DNA from: Anastatus disparis
Lineage: Eukaryota; Arthropoda; Insecta; Hymenoptera; Eupelmidae
Reading direction: 5' to 3'
Assembly (NCBI GenBank): GCA_017163975.1
Contig: JAFFSR010000351.1
Location: 3,803,501-3,867,500, forward strand
Length of the DNA: 64,000 bases
The position numbers and the translations under genes are program-made. This document shows positions 63,846 to 64,000 of the stretch, in pieces (position 1 is the stretch's first letter; every line of letters starts with the position of its first letter). The notes beneath the pieces are model-generated. The model was not told where the DNA came from. It saw only the letters and a list, made by a program, of their open reading frames with translations, and made no database searches.

Positions 63846-64000
63846 CTTTTAATGCAGCCATATATTTTTTGCTGGTTTCCAGGCCAGAAATCTTTTATTA
63901 AGATAAATATGTGAATATCTTATTTCTAGTTTAAAAAAAACATGTTTCATTTAAATACAAGTGTTAATGAATTACCTATGGATATTAAGCTGAATTCATT

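Overview
The window is an AT-rich animal genome segment, most likely from an insect. It is almost entirely mobile DNA. The evidence is arthropod-type core promoters (TATA box plus a TCAGT initiator), tRNA-derived SINEs, TTAA- and TA-flanked MITEs, a Tigger/pogo transposon and two large Polinton/Maverick (adintovirus-like) elements. No host gene is complete. One isolated coiled-coil exon near 18.4 kb and a GC-rich island near 14.6 kb are the only candidates for host genic sequence.

Polinton A occupies 1-14394, bounded by inverted terminal repeats (1-161 and 14232-14394); its outer left end lies at or beyond base 1. Order: DNA polymerase B (+), integrase (-), fibre-like protein (-), a DUF8207-like protein (-), packaging ATPase (-), PLA2/adenain-type protease (+), penton (+), major capsid (+), an unknown conserved family here called MEYV after its first residues (+), and a short gene closely resembling PPP1R15/GADD34, the adaptor that recruits protein phosphatase 1 to eIF2-alpha (+). 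Most genes carry stops or frameshifts. A probable solo LTR sits in the polymerase and a TTAA MITE sits in the protease.

14.4-39.6 kb is transposon debris: GC island, hairpin MITEs, a 3-kb AAGCTTCC-repeat field, SINEs, a 1.8-kb inverted-repeat element, a 5.5-kb Tigger element with a nested 3-kb long-inverted-repeat element, and further inverted-repeat elements.

Polinton B (about 39.65-55.2 kb) has the same gene order in reverse orientation. It is better preserved: penton, protease, ATPase, integrase, fibre and a BIR+RING IAP are open. It adds two related small proteins (possible OB fold), a small protein with an N-myristoylation-type start, two more MEYV copies and a divergent MEYV copy with a likely 65-bp intron. 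Its polymerase has two in-frame stops and its capsid gene is frameshifted.

In both elements almost every gene starts with a TATA box about 32 bases before a TCAGT/TCATT/TTAGT initiator. The genes therefore form a virus-like programme read by host RNA polymerase II: replication (PolB), integration, capsid (MCP, penton, fibre, protease, ATPase), membrane breach (PLA2) and host manipulation (PPP1R15-like in A, IAP in B).

55.2-64 kb is again non-coding: hairpin MITEs, a TTAGCTAA-rich repeat field, a TA-flanked palindromic MITE, an AATAACTGC-filled MITE and tandem repeats.
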